This document shows, piece after piece, positions 20,876 to 30,283 of a stretch of DNA of 64,000 bases (the stretch's first letter is position 1; the number at the start of each line of letters is the position of its first letter). A program made the position numbers and the translations under genes. The notes under the pieces are model-generated. The model was not told the DNA's origin and made no database searches. It worked only from the letters and a program-made list of their open reading frames with translations. Source of the stretch: an uncultured SAR86 cluster bacterium. Its GTDB lineage: Bacteria > Pseudomonadota > Gammaproteobacteria > Magnimaribacterales > AG-339-G14. The stretch is taken from NCBI GenBank assembly GCA_902525735.1, contig CABZIF010000001.1:192813-256812 (forward strand), in the 5' to 3' direction.

Positions 20876-21736
20876 TTATTCAAATTCTCTTTCATCCCAC
20901 CATGGAAAAAAACTTGGCATATCTTTTGAAACTTTTCCAGGGAAAGTAGGGGGACGCTTTTCTAGAAATGAATTCACTCCTTCAATTGCTTCTCCTGATT
21001 GGCCCAGTTCAAAAACTGCTCTTGAATCAATCTTATGTGCTTCCATAGGATCGTCAGCACCGAGCATACGCCACATCATCTGTCTGGTAAGCGCTATAGA
21101 GATTTGTGAACTCTCAGCAGTAAATTCTTTGGCTATTTCAAGGGCCCTTTCAATTAATTTATCTTGGTTTAATATCTCAGAAACCAATCTGATTTCTTTG
21201 GCTTCATCAGCAGAGATTACCTTTCCGGTATAACAAAGTTCTAAAGCTTTATCAATACCAATCAATCTTGGAAGAAACCAACTCGATGCTGCTTCAGGGA
21301 CAATACCTCTTTTAGCAAAAACAAAGCCGAAGCGAGCTTGATCAGAGCAAATTCTGGTATCCATAGGAAGTAGCATAGTTGCTCCAATTCCAACAGCAGC
21401 ACCATTGACAGCCGCAATTAGAGGTTTTTTACATTTAAAAAGTCTTAATGTGAGCAATCCACCAGAATCTCTAACAACATCGTTAGTTCTCTCTCTTCCT
21501 TTTCTATTATCGAAGGTATCTCCTCCAGAAGACAAATCTGCTCCTGCGCAATAAGCTTTTCCGTCGCCGGTAAATATAATTGCTTTTATGTCATCATTTT
21601 CTTCGGCATCATCTAAAACTTTTACTATTTCTTGTTGCATAGTAAGAGTGAAAGCATTCATTCTTTCTTCTCTTGATAAGAAAATAATTAAAGAATTTTC
21701 TCTAACCTCTGTTCGGACTGTTTCTAAATTTTTCAT
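20876..21736 (-). CDS. Enoyl-CoA hydratase/isomerase family protein
   Basis: FTGDGKAYCAGADLSSGGD and CKKPLIAAVNGAAVGIGATMLLPMDTRICSDQARFGFVF crotonase motifs. Confidence 0.9.
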   Translation of the reverse strand: MKNLETVRTEVRENSLIIFLSREERMNAFTLTMQQEIVKVLDDAEENDDIKAIIFTGDGKAYCAGADLSSGGDTFDNRKGRERTNDVVRDSGGLLTLRLFKCKKPLIAAVNGAAVGIGATMLLPMDTRICSDQARFGFVFAKRGIVPEAASSWFLPRLIGIDKALELCYTGKVISADEAKEIRLVSEILNQDKLIERALEIAKEFTAESSQISIALTRQMMWRMLGADDPMEAHKIDSRAVFELGQSGEAIEGVNSFLEKRPPTFPGKVSKDMPSFFPWWDEREFE

Positions 21737-21744
21737 AAAAATGG

Positions 21745-21775
21745 TTGATAATTATAAATTAATTTGGTTTTATAT
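21745..21775 (+). promoter_or_regulatory. Possible sigma70-type promoter for the riboswitch-metY transcript
   Basis: TTGATA (21745-21750) followed by TTTATA/TTATAT 18-19 bp downstream; predicted start would fall close to the aptamer's first stem. Confidence 0.35.
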
Positions 21776-21779
21776 ACCT

Positions 21780-21830
21780 AGCGTTGATTTATCTGACTTG
21801 CAAACGCTTTACAAATTTTGCTAAACAAGA
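21780..21830 (+). ncRNA. SAM-II/SAM-V-type riboswitch aptamer
   Basis: AGCGTT-GATTTA-TCTGAC-TTGCAA-ACGCT-TTACAAATTTT-GCTAAA. P1 AGCGTT (21780-21785) pairs with AACGCT (21803-21808). GATTTA, TTGCAA and AAAT..GCTAAA match the SAM-II core GAUUUA..UUGCAAGCGC..AAAUGUAGCUAAA as I remember it. Lies upstream of a sulfhydrylase gene. Confidence 0.85.
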
Positions 21831-21838
21831 CTTTTAAG

Positions 21839-21869
21839 ACCTGTTTAGCGAAAGCAAGCAGGTTTTTTT
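21839..21869 (+). terminator. Intrinsic terminator in the metY leader (riboswitch expression platform)
   Basis: ACCTGTTT-A-GC-GAAA-GC-AAGCAGGT followed by a T run (21863-21869); its 5' arm overlaps TGTTTAGC, which can instead pair with aptamer GCTAAACA. Confidence 0.8.
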
Positions 21870-21891
21870 ATTTTTAGTTACAGGAGAAAAA

Positions 21892-23196
21892 ATGGCTTAC
21901 GAAGGAAAAAATTTAGAAACTATCGCGCTTCATGCGGGATGGAGAAACGATGAAAATACAGGATCAGTAGCGGTTCCAATTCATCAAACTACAAGCTATC
22001 AATTTAATGATACTACTCACGCAGCGAGTCTTTTTGGTTTGCAGGAGTTTGGAAACATTTACACCAGAATAATGAATCCTACTTGTGATGTGCTTGAGCA
22101 AAGAATGGCTGCATTGGATGGTGGAGCAGCAGGGCTTGCAGTTGCTTCTGGGCAAACGGCATCCGCTTATTCGATTCAAAACTTAGCTAGAGCAGGGGAT
22201 AACATTGTTTCTTCTTCTCACTTATATGGTGGAACATATAATCAATTCAAAAATAATTTGAAAGAGATGGGTATCGAAGTGAGATTTGTAGATCCCACTG
22301 ATCCAGAAAATTTTGAGAAGGCAACCGACGATAAAACAAGAGCCTATTTTGCAGAAACATTGCCAAATCCAAAACTTCATGTCTTTCCTATCTCTGAAGT
22401 AGCAGAAATTGGAAGAAAACATGATATTCCATTAATTGTCGATAATACTGCAGCGCCAGTCCTATGTAGGCCTTTTGATCATGGTGCCGCCATTACTACT
22501 TATTCAACTACTAAGTACATTGGCGGTCACGGAACTACTATTGGAGGTTTGATTGTGGATGGCGGTAATTTTGATTGGGGCAAAGCAGGCGCTGATAGGC
22601 AGCCAGCTATGAATACTCCAGACCCTTGTTACGGTGGAGTAGTTTGGGATGAACAAGTGACAAAAAATATGGGACTCCCTTTTGCCTATTTGCTTAAATT
22701 GAGAACTACTTTGCTAAGAGATCTAGGTGGTGCTATGAGTCCTTTCAATGCTTGGATGTTCATTCAAGGACTAGAAACTTTACCATTGAGAATGAGAGAA
22801 CATGCAAAAAATGCCCAAGCAGTTGCTGAAGCTCTCGCAGCCAATAAAAAAGTACAATCAGTAACTTATCCTGGACTATTCGAAGGAGCTGAAAAAGAAA
22901 AGGCTGACAAATATATGACTGGCGGTTACGGTGCTTTAATTGGTTTTGAATTACCTGGTGGAAAAGAAGCGGGTAGTAAGTTTATTGACTCTTTGGAGCT
23001 TCTGTATCACGTTGCTAATATTGGAGATTCAAGATCTTTGGCTATTCATCCTGCAACTACAACGCACAGTCAATTAGCTCCAGAAGAACAACTTTCTGCT
23101 GGTGTGACACCTGGCTATGTCAGATTATCTATCGGAATTGAGAATGTCGAAGATATTATTGCTGATATTAATCAGGCAATAGATAAAGCTAGTTGA
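21892..23196 (+). CDS. metY: O-acetylhomoserine aminocarboxypropyltransferase / sulfhydrylase (PLP-dependent)
   Basis: 434 aa Cys/Met-metabolism PLP enzyme: TIALHAGWR, TTSYQFNDTTHAASLFGLQEFGNIYTRIMNPT, STTKYIGGHGTTIGG. Confidence 0.93.
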   Translation: MAYEGKNLETIALHAGWRNDENTGSVAVPIHQTTSYQFNDTTHAASLFGLQEFGNIYTRIMNPTCDVLEQRMAALDGGAAGLAVASGQTASAYSIQNLARAGDNIVSSSHLYGGTYNQFKNNLKEMGIEVRFVDPTDPENFEKATDDKTRAYFAETLPNPKLHVFPISEVAEIGRKHDIPLIVDNTAAPVLCRPFDHGAAITTYSTTKYIGGHGTTIGGLIVDGGNFDWGKAGADRQPAMNTPDPCYGGVVWDEQVTKNMGLPFAYLLKLRTTLLRDLGGAMSPFNAWMFIQGLETLPLRMREHAKNAQAVAEALAANKKVQSVTYPGLFEGAEKEKADKYMTGGYGALIGFELPGGKEAGSKFIDSLELLYHVANIGDSRSLAIHPATTTHSQLAPEEQLSAGVTPGYVRLSIGIENVEDIIADINQAIDKAS

Positions 23197-23210
23197 AATC
23201 AAATAAACAA

Positions 23211-23236
23211 AAAACCCAGCTAAGGCTGGGTTTTTT
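23211..23236 (+). terminator. Intrinsic terminator downstream of metY
   Basis: AAAACCCAGC-TAAG-GCTGGGTTTTTT. Confidence 0.9.
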
Positions 23237-23255
23237 ATAATTTGCAATTCCTAGA

Positions 23256-24257
23256 ATGTATCTAATTTCAAAATTATATGCTTTAGATAAAAGCATTAAT
23301 AACAAAGAAAAGTATTCTTTATCAAAAAATGTTATCTGGGCCTCACCCAAAGGTTTTGATTTGGCTATGGACATATATTCACCTACTAAGGAAGGAGACT
23401 CTTTCCCTGTGTTGGTAATGTTTCATGGCGGTGGTTTTTTATTGAGGAGAAAATACATCATAGAAAACATGGCTCAATATATTGCTAGTAATTATGATTA
23501 TGTCGTCTGTAATGTAGATTATCGATTATTGAGAGATCAAAAAAATACCGTTACCTTTGATGAGCTCATTGGAGATACATTCGGGGCCATGTTATGGATC
23601 AAGGAAAATATTGCCAATTATAAAGGGAACAGAAACTTAATAGCAGTGACTGGCGACAGTGCAGGAGCCTATATTTCAGCAATGATTGTTAATTCAGGAA
23701 ATAAACTTGCGACAAGTGGAAGTTTTTCTGAACATTTATGTATAAAGCCATCTTACTTACCAGAATCAATAACTTTTGACGAAATTAAAAAAGAAAATCC
23801 TCTCAATATTCAAGCAGCTGTACTTAGTTACGGCCGTTACGACTTGTACAATCCCGCTGTTGAAGGCATTCTTGAGACAAGAAAAAATCCTTTTTGGACT
23901 CTTGCTTTTTCTAAACCAAGAGGTATTTTCGGTAAAAATTTTAATGTAAAGAAGAATCCTGAAATGTATAAAGCGATTTCTCCTATTTATAATATCCCTA
24001 ATGTAGATGAAAGAAAATTGCCACCACAATTTATAACTTCAGCAAGTGAGGATAGAGTAACTCCGGTTCATGCTATCGAGGAATACGTTAAAGCTTTAGA
24101 AGATGCTGGCCAAGATGTCACCTATTGGGAATACAAAGATCAAAGGCATGCTTATTTAGATTCTGGTAAAACTTTTATATCAGGAAATGATTTTAAAAGA
24201 GATGCTATTCCCGCTCTTAAAAAGATCATGAATTTTTTAAATTCTAATATTCTTTAG
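23256..24257 (+). CDS. Alpha/beta hydrolase (HSL-type esterase/lipase)
   Basis: FHGGGFLLR oxyanion-hole motif, GDSAGAYIS nucleophile motif, DQRHAY. Confidence 0.87.
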   Translation: MYLISKLYALDKSINNKEKYSLSKNVIWASPKGFDLAMDIYSPTKEGDSFPVLVMFHGGGFLLRRKYIIENMAQYIASNYDYVVCNVDYRLLRDQKNTVTFDELIGDTFGAMLWIKENIANYKGNRNLIAVTGDSAGAYISAMIVNSGNKLATSGSFSEHLCIKPSYLPESITFDEIKKENPLNIQAAVLSYGRYDLYNPAVEGILETRKNPFWTLAFSKPRGIFGKNFNVKKNPEMYKAISPIYNIPNVDERKLPPQFITSASEDRVTPVHAIEEYVKALEDAGQDVTYWEYKDQRHAYLDSGKTFISGNDFKRDAIPALKKIMNFLNSNIL

Positions 24258-24335
24258 AAACTGATAATGAAGTTTCAGTAAATTATGCTTAATTTTAGCC
24301 CTTTTATATATTAACAAGCTTATGTCTAATTCTTT

Positions 24336-24412
24336 TGGTGCCCCAGCCAGGACTCGAACCTAGAGTTGCCACTTAGGAGGCGGCCGTTTTATCCAGTTAA
24401 ACTACTAGGGCA
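24336..24412 (-). tRNA. tRNA-Arg (anticodon CCT)
   Basis: Reverse complement TGCCCTA...GCCGC-CTCCTAA-GTGGC...GGTTCGAGTCC...TGGGGCA-CCA; 7-nt anticodon loop with CCT. Confidence 0.93.
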
Positions 24413-24416
24413 ATAA

Positions 24417-24875
24417 TTAAAGAACGGTTGGGTTGTCTTGACCTTCGTAAACCTCTTCAGGATCAAAAACTTTTTTCGTCTCAGTAAAAACTAGCTCATT
24501 TTTACCTTCTAATGATCTATAAAAGCATGATTTATAACCAACGTGACAACTGGCTGCCATTCCACCAAGTTCAACCCTAAAAATTAGACAATCTTGATCG
24601 TCGTCAATGAGTATTTTTTTTATTGTTTGATTCAAGCCACTGGTTTCACCTTTTTTCCAGATTTTTTTTCTACTTCTACTCCAATAATGAGCTTGGTTGG
24701 TTTCGATTGATTTAAGCAAAGCTTCCTTGTTTGAGTAGCCATGCATAAGTATTTCACTAGTGCTGTCTTCTACTGTTATCACGGGAATTAAGCCTTTTTC
24801 ATCAAATTTAGGCGCGAAAGAGGTTCCTTCTTCTACCTCTTCTATACTTATTCTCTTTCCAAAATCGTCACTCAT
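24417..24875 (-). CDS. hisI: Phosphoribosyl-AMP cyclohydrolase
   Basis: LMHGYSNKEALLKSIETNQAHYWSRSRKKIWKKGETSG, DDDQDCLIFRVE, CHVGYKSCFYRS. Confidence 0.93.
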   Translation of the reverse strand: MSDDFGKRISIEEVEEGTSFAPKFDEKGLIPVITVEDSTSEILMHGYSNKEALLKSIETNQAHYWSRSRKKIWKKGETSGLNQTIKKILIDDDQDCLIFRVELGGMAASCHVGYKSCFYRSLEGKNELVFTETKKVFDPEEVYEGQDNPTVL

Positions 24876-24952
24876 TCTAAAGTCCTTAATTTTATAATTA
24901 GTTATAATATTAACTTAAAACGGTTAAATATTTAATTTAACCAACCTCAGTC

Positions 24953-25558
24953 ATGTTAAAAGTCGATAATTTATCATATGCCTATACGGATAAATATCTA
25001 TTTGAAAATCTTAACCTTTACTTAGATATTAAAACCATTACAAAAGTTTCAGGCTCTAATGGGTCTGGAAAAACTACTTTTTTAAAAAATATCTCTGGAA
25101 TTTTGCAAGATTACGAAGGAGAAATTTTGTATTTAAATGAAAATATCAAAGATATTTCTTCGCCAAATATTTTCTACGCCGGACATAAGAACGGATTTAA
25201 AGATAATCTAACAGTAGGAGAAAATTTAAAAAATGATTTGAGAAATCCAGAATTTGATTTGGATAAAATTAAAAACTATTTAAGTGATTTTGGTTGCGAG
25301 ATCTCTTTCTCAACTCCTCTTGGTAATTACTCAGAAGGCCAAAAGAAAAAAATTTTATTGTGTTTGTTTGCTTCTGTTAATGCTGATTTGTATGTCTTAG
25401 ACGAGCCTTTTTCAAATTTAGATGATGAAGGAATAGATTGCTTGAATGAAATATTTCGGCAAAAAGCTTCTGAAGGGAGCTCAATAGTTTTTACTTCTCA
25501 TGAGAATCAAGGAAAAAGTTCTCAAGAAATAAATATAGATGATTTTAAAAATGACTAG
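24953..25558 (+). CDS. ccmA: Cytochrome c biogenesis heme exporter ATP-binding protein CcmA
   Basis: Walker A GSNGSGKTT, signature YSEGQKKKI, Walker B YVLDEP; first gene of the ccm cluster. Confidence 0.92.
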   Translation: MLKVDNLSYAYTDKYLFENLNLYLDIKTITKVSGSNGSGKTTFLKNISGILQDYEGEILYLNENIKDISSPNIFYAGHKNGFKDNLTVGENLKNDLRNPEFDLDKIKNYLSDFGCEISFSTPLGNYSEGQKKKILLCLFASVNADLYVLDEPFSNLDDEGIDCLNEIFRQKASEGSSIVFTSHENQGKSSQEINIDDFKND

Positions 25559-26213
25559 ATTGGCAAAAAGAATATTTTATAAAGAGCTTGTTTCTTACAA
25601 AAAGAGGTCAAGCACTTACTTGAGCCCAATAGTATTCTTTCTGATTACCATTGCGCTTTATCCTCTTGCATTGTCTAATGATCCAGCAGATCTAGCTTTT
25701 TTGGCTCCAGGCATAACTTGGATTTGTGTTCTCTTATCAACTTTATTATCCATTCAAAATATATTTAATGAAGATTTTGAGGACGGTTCATTAGATATAT
25801 TCTTTTCATTAAGAGTTTCAACTCTATCTTTGGTTATAGTAAAAATTTTGGTTAACTGGATTTTCAGTTCCTTGCCAATAATAATATTGTCATCAACAGT
25901 TGTATTTTTATTATTTCTACCCAGCGAGGCCTTAGTAATTTTGTTGACAAGTCTTTTGATAGGAACGCCCGTCATATCTCTTTTTGGAGCTTTGGCAGGA
26001 GCATTGTCTCTAGGAAAAAGTAGTATTTTAGGCCCTGCAATTGTTTTGCCATTAAGTCTGCCTATATTGATATTGGGAACTTCTGCGGTTAGTTCTTTTT
26101 TGAATGGAGAAAATCCGAGCTTTTACTTCTTAATGATGTTGGCAATATTTATTTTTTTGTTACCTTTGATCTGTTACGCATGTATTGGTGCTTTGAGATT
26201 GCATTATGAATAA
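25551..26213 (+). CDS. ccmB: Heme exporter protein CcmB
   Basis: Multi-TM protein starting MTRLAKRIFYKELVSYKKRSSTYLSPIVFF, overlapping ccmA; ATG 25551 preferred. Confidence 0.9.
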   Translation: MTRLAKRIFYKELVSYKKRSSTYLSPIVFFLITIALYPLALSNDPADLAFLAPGITWICVLLSTLLSIQNIFNEDFEDGSLDIFFSLRVSTLSLVIVKILVNWIFSSLPIIILSSTVVFLLFLPSEALVILLTSLLIGTPVISLFGALAGALSLGKSSILGPAIVLPLSLPILILGTSAVSSFLNGENPSFYFLMMLAIFIFLLPLICYACIGALRLHYE

Positions 26214-26952
26214 GACTTTTAGTAATTTAAAAACTTTTTATCACAAACTGGGCTCTTCGCCTTGGTTTTACAAAATTTCTGGAATCACTATTCCCTATGT
26301 TGCTCTGTTCTCATTTTTATTTTTATCTATTGGTATTGTATGGGGAGTCTTTTTTTCTCCAACAGACTTTAAACAAGGAGATGTTTACAGAATTATCTAT
26401 ATGCATGTGCCTGCGGCCTCAGTATCTCAAGCTATCTATTACACCATGACGGTTGCTGCCGTTGTATCAATGATTTGGCGAATGAAAATGGCTGGTATCT
26501 TTATTAAATCTATGGCTCCGATTGGAGCATCCTTTACCTTTTTAGCTTTAATAAGCGGTTCCATATGGGGACAACCAACTTGGGGAACTTGGTGGATCTG
26601 GGATGCGAGACTCACATCTACTCTAGTACTATTTATTTTCTATATTGCCATTATTAGTTTGTATTCGTCTTTTAGTGAAAAGAAATCTGCTGATCAGGCA
26701 GTTTCTATTCTTACTTTAGTAGGGGCAGTTAATTTACCGATTATTAAAAAGTCTGTTGACTGGTGGAATACTCTTCACCAACCAGCAAGTATTAAATTTA
26801 CCGAAAGTTCTTCAATCTCTCCTGAGATGTTGTACCCACTCATAATTTCTATATTTGGTTTTTATTTAGTTGTTCTTCTATCAGGCTTGATGGCAATGAG
26901 AGCTGAGATTGCAAAACGAGAAATTAATAAGGAATGGTTTAAAAATTATTAA
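26206..26952 (+). CDS. ccmC: Heme exporter protein CcmC
   Basis: YRIIYMHVPAASVSQAIY and the WGTWWIWDARLTS tryptophan-rich motif. Confidence 0.95.
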   Translation: MNKTFSNLKTFYHKLGSSPWFYKISGITIPYVALFSFLFLSIGIVWGVFFSPTDFKQGDVYRIIYMHVPAASVSQAIYYTMTVAAVVSMIWRMKMAGIFIKSMAPIGASFTFLALISGSIWGQPTWGTWWIWDARLTSTLVLFIFYIAIISLYSSFSEKKSADQAVSILTLVGAVNLPIIKKSVDWWNTLHQPASIKFTESSSISPEMLYPLIISIFGFYLVVLLSGLMAMRAEIAKREINKEWFKNY

Positions 26953-26956
26953 AAAG

Positions 26957-27097
26957 ATGATTTACGATTTTAATGATTATAATTTTCATGTTTGGTTAGT
27001 TTTATTAATAACCGTTGCTCTTATAAGTCTTAATTTAATAGTTCCTAAAATTAGACTTAATAAAATAAATAAATTAAAAAAAATTGATAAAAATTAG
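26957..27097 (+). CDS. ccmD: CcmD-like small membrane protein
   Basis: MIYDFNDYNFHVWLVLLITVALISLNLIVPKIRLNKINKL: one TM helix between ccmC and ccmE; the ORF track extends it upstream into ccmC. Confidence 0.75.
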   Translation: MIYDFNDYNFHVWLVLLITVALISLNLIVPKIRLNKINKLKKIDKN

Positions 27098-27509
27098 AAA
27101 AAATCGTCTTTACGCAGTTTTATTTATATTCGGCTCTTCATTGTTGGCAACTGTTTTAGTCCTGACAGCGCTCAATCAAAACATCAACCTTTTTTATTCT
27201 CCCTCAGATTTGTTTGCCTCTAATCCCTCACCAAATAAGTCAATACGTGTTGGTGGATTAGTTCAAAAGGGCTCACTGATAAGAATACCTGATTCGTTAG
27301 AAATAAATTTTACAATCACTGATTTAAAAGAAGAAGTTACAGTTAATTATTCAGGTATTTTACCCGACTTATTTAAAGAGGATGCGGGAGTGGTTGCAAC
27401 TGGATATTACGATCAAATTAACAATAGTTTTCAAGCTTTTGAAATCTTGGCTAAACACGATGAAAATTATGAACCAAAAGAAGTAGTTCAAGCTCTGGAG
27501 GGAAAATGA
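27084..27509 (+). CDS. ccmE: Cytochrome c maturation heme chaperone CcmE
   Basis: Single TM, RVGGLVQKGS, heme-binding LAKHDENY. Confidence 0.95.
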   Translation: MIKIRKNRLYAVLFIFGSSLLATVLVLTALNQNINLFYSPSDLFASNPSPNKSIRVGGLVQKGSLIRIPDSLEINFTITDLKEEVTVNYSGILPDLFKEDAGVVATGYYDQINNSFQAFEILAKHDENYEPKEVVQALEGK

Positions 27510-29398
27510 TTCCTGAAGTAGGCAATATTTTTCTGATAATATCTTTTGTTCTAGCTGTTACTATTTTTTGTCTAGCAAGCTATTCGTACTACCTTAATAG
27601 AGAAATACTTAATTTATCAAATTTAGTTTATTTCAAGTTTGTTTCTATTCTCATGAGTTTTATTGCACTAGAGATATCATTCTTATCTGATGATTTCAGT
27701 GTGCTTTATGTAGCAAGCAATTCCAATCCTTTTTTACCAATTTATTACAAGTTTTCAGCCCTTTGGGGTGGACACGAAGGCTCGATGCTTTTATTTATTT
27801 TGATTCTTTCTTTATGGATCGTTTTATTCTCATTATCTACAAATTATCAATCTGTTAGAGACAAGAACTACCTTCACGGCTTTACCTCTTTAATTTTTTT
27901 AAGCTTTGCAGGTTTTACCATATTCACATCTAATCCTTTCGAAAGATTGCTGCCAATTTCTCCTTTAAATGGAACAGATCTAAATCCTTTATTGCAAGAT
28001 TTTGCTTTTACCATTCATCCTCCGATGCTTTATTTAGGCTATGCAGGTTTGGTAATTCCATTTGCTATCGCGTTAGGCCGTTGCGTCGGTGTGATGGAAG
28101 CTTGGGCTATGAGAATAAAAAAATGGACAACATTAGCCTGGAGTTTTTTAACACTCGGGATTGCGCTGGGGAGTTGGTGGGCTTATTACGAGCTTGGTTG
28201 GGGCGGTTGGTGGTTTTGGGATCCCGTAGAAAACTCCTCATTGGTTCCCTGGTTAATTGCCACAGCATTAATACACTCAGCGATTGTTACTAATAAAAGA
28301 AATATTTTTATTAACTGGACTATTCTATTATCGGTTTTGGCGGTAATTGGAAGCTTTATTGGCATGTTTTTAGTTAGGTCTGGAATCTTAACCTCAGTTC
28401 ATACTTTTGCTCTTGATCCAGAAAGAGGATTGATTTTGTTGATGTTAACTTTTTTGATATCTATTTATTCTTTTTATCTATTTTTTAGGGCAGACATAAT
28501 CTCAAAAGAAGCAGCAGATTATTCTTTTTTTTCAAAAGAATTTTTCTTGTTAATCAATAATGCTTTATTGCTCATATTAGCCATTGTGATCTTGTTTGGA
28601 ACAATATACCCAATTATTTACGATATCTTTACTGGTGGTAAGAGTATTACAGTTGGAGCACCTTATTTTAATTTAACAACTGTACCAATTGCTTTTTTTA
28701 TAGCCTTTTTTCAAGGTTATGGAATCTTAACTTTTTGGGGAAAATCTAAAAAAGATAATTATTTTTATTTAACTTGTTTAGGTTTAGTTTTTATTCTCAC
28801 TTTTTTCTTCACTTACACTTTGTTTAATTATCCAGATATTTTTTCCACGGCTAGTTATTTGATGTTCGCTGCAATTATTTCTGGATTAGTAGTCTATATT
28901 TATAGAAATTCAAAAAACTCAATTTTACTATTTAATAATTTAGGCATGGTTACGGCACATTTTGGGATTGCCGTAATGATTTTAGGTATAGGTGTCGTTT
29001 CTTCTTTTTCGCAAAATAAAGAAGTAATAATTGGAAAAGGAGAATTCACTAATTTGAATAATTACAATATAAAGTTGGTTGATGAGGGGAAGCAAGATTT
29101 CTCAAATTACTATGCTCAAGTTGTTCAATTCGAAGTTTTAGATAATACAACTAAAAATAAAATAGATTTAAAACCTGAAAAAAGCTTTTATCCAGCTTCT
29201 AATAATGTGATGACCGAATCTGATATCTATGTAAGTCCGAAAGAAGATTTATACATTAGTCTTAGTGAAAAATTGGATTCAGGCAAATGGATAGCAAAAA
29301 TACAGATCAAACCCTTTGTAAGATTAATTTGGTTAGGCGCATTAATTATGACAATTGGAGGATTTTTAGCAGTCTTTAGAAGAACAAAGTATGAATAA
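27506..29398 (+). CDS. ccmF: Heme lyase CcmF
   Basis: ALWGGHEGSMLLF, DFAFTIHPPMLYLGYAG, and WAYYELGWGGWWFWDPVENSSLVPWL WWD motif. Confidence 0.97.
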   Translation: MIPEVGNIFLIISFVLAVTIFCLASYSYYLNREILNLSNLVYFKFVSILMSFIALEISFLSDDFSVLYVASNSNPFLPIYYKFSALWGGHEGSMLLFILILSLWIVLFSLSTNYQSVRDKNYLHGFTSLIFLSFAGFTIFTSNPFERLLPISPLNGTDLNPLLQDFAFTIHPPMLYLGYAGLVIPFAIALGRCVGVMEAWAMRIKKWTTLAWSFLTLGIALGSWWAYYELGWGGWWFWDPVENSSLVPWLIATALIHSAIVTNKRNIFINWTILLSVLAVIGSFIGMFLVRSGILTSVHTFALDPERGLILLMLTFLISIYSFYLFFRADIISKEAADYSFFSKEFFLLINNALLLILAIVILFGTIYPIIYDIFTGGKSITVGAPYFNLTTVPIAFFIAFFQGYGILTFWGKSKKDNYFYLTCLGLVFILTFFFTYTLFNYPDIFSTASYLMFAAIISGLVVYIYRNSKNSILLFNNLGMVTAHFGIAVMILGIGVVSSFSQNKEVIIGKGEFTNLNNYNIKLVDEGKQDFSNYYAQVVQFEVLDNTTKNKIDLKPEKSFYPASNNVMTESDIYVSPKEDLYISLSEKLDSGKWIAKIQIKPFVRLIWLGALIMTIGGFLAVFRRTKYE

Positions 29399-29897
29399 AA
29401 TAAATCTTTTTCTATTTTCCAGTCTCTTTATAGGAATTCTTTTTCTTATTTTCATTGTTACATTGTTAAACCCTAATGAAAAAACAATTGAGGTTTCTAG
29501 TTTTCCAGCTTTTGAGATGAACGAATTAAATGAAGAGCCAATCAATCAAAATTCATTTCAAGAGGGCGAGTATAAATTAATTAATGTATGGGCTACTTGG
29601 TGTGTTAATTGTAAATTAGAACATGGTTTCTTAATGAGTCTGCAGAATAAAGGAATAAAAATTTTTGGATTGAACTACAAAGATGACAAAGAAAAAGCTC
29701 TTAGATGGCTTGATCAATTTGGTAACCCTTATTGGAAAACTATTTATGATCCAAGAGGTAATTTTGGATTAGAAATTGGAGTTTCTGGAGCACCAGAAAC
29801 CTATTTAATAGATAAAAGAAATAAAATTGTTCAAAAACATATTGGCATAATTGATGAAAAGGTTTGGGTGAATAAATTTACAAATTTAATAGAATGA
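29391..29897 (+). CDS. ccmG: Thiol:disulfide interchange protein CcmG/DsbE
   Basis: NVWATWCVNCKLEH active site; GVSGAPETYLID. Confidence 0.93.
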   Translation: MNKINLFLFSSLFIGILFLIFIVTLLNPNEKTIEVSSFPAFEMNELNEEPINQNSFQEGEYKLINVWATWCVNCKLEHGFLMSLQNKGIKIFGLNYKDDKEKALRWLDQFGNPYWKTIYDPRGNFGLEIGVSGAPETYLIDKRNKIVQKHIGIIDEKVWVNKFTNLIE

Positions 29898-30283
29898 AAT
29901 TTTTCTCTTATTTTTTATTATTTGTTTCATATTTTGTTTTTACTCAAGAAGCTTTGAACTTATACTCTTTTTCATCCGAAGATCACGAACAAAGGTTTTA
30001 TTCTTTGGCTGAGGAAATAAGTTGCCCGTTATGCGAAGGTTCAAGCATCAATGGTTCTACATCTCCAATAGCTAAAGACATGAAAAATATTATTTTTAAT
30101 ATGATTCTCGAAAATAAGAGCGATGATCAAATTAAATTTTTTTTAACTGAAAAATTTGGTGACGATATTCTTTACATGCCTCCAGTAAATAACTTTTCTT
30201 ATTTACTTTTTTTCTTTCCAATAATTTTAATTTTATTATCAGCTTATTTTCTTTACTTGGTACTTCAAAAAAATGACAAGTAG
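29894..30283 (+). CDS. ccmH: Cytochrome c maturation protein CcmH (short, single-domain)
   Basis: SLAEEISCPLCEGSSINGSTSPIAKDMK (CxxC) plus C-terminal TM. Confidence 0.9.
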   Translation: MKFFSYFLLFVSYFVFTQEALNLYSFSSEDHEQRFYSLAEEISCPLCEGSSINGSTSPIAKDMKNIIFNMILENKSDDQIKFFLTEKFGDDILYMPPVNNFSYLLFFFPIILILLSAYFLYLVLQKNDK

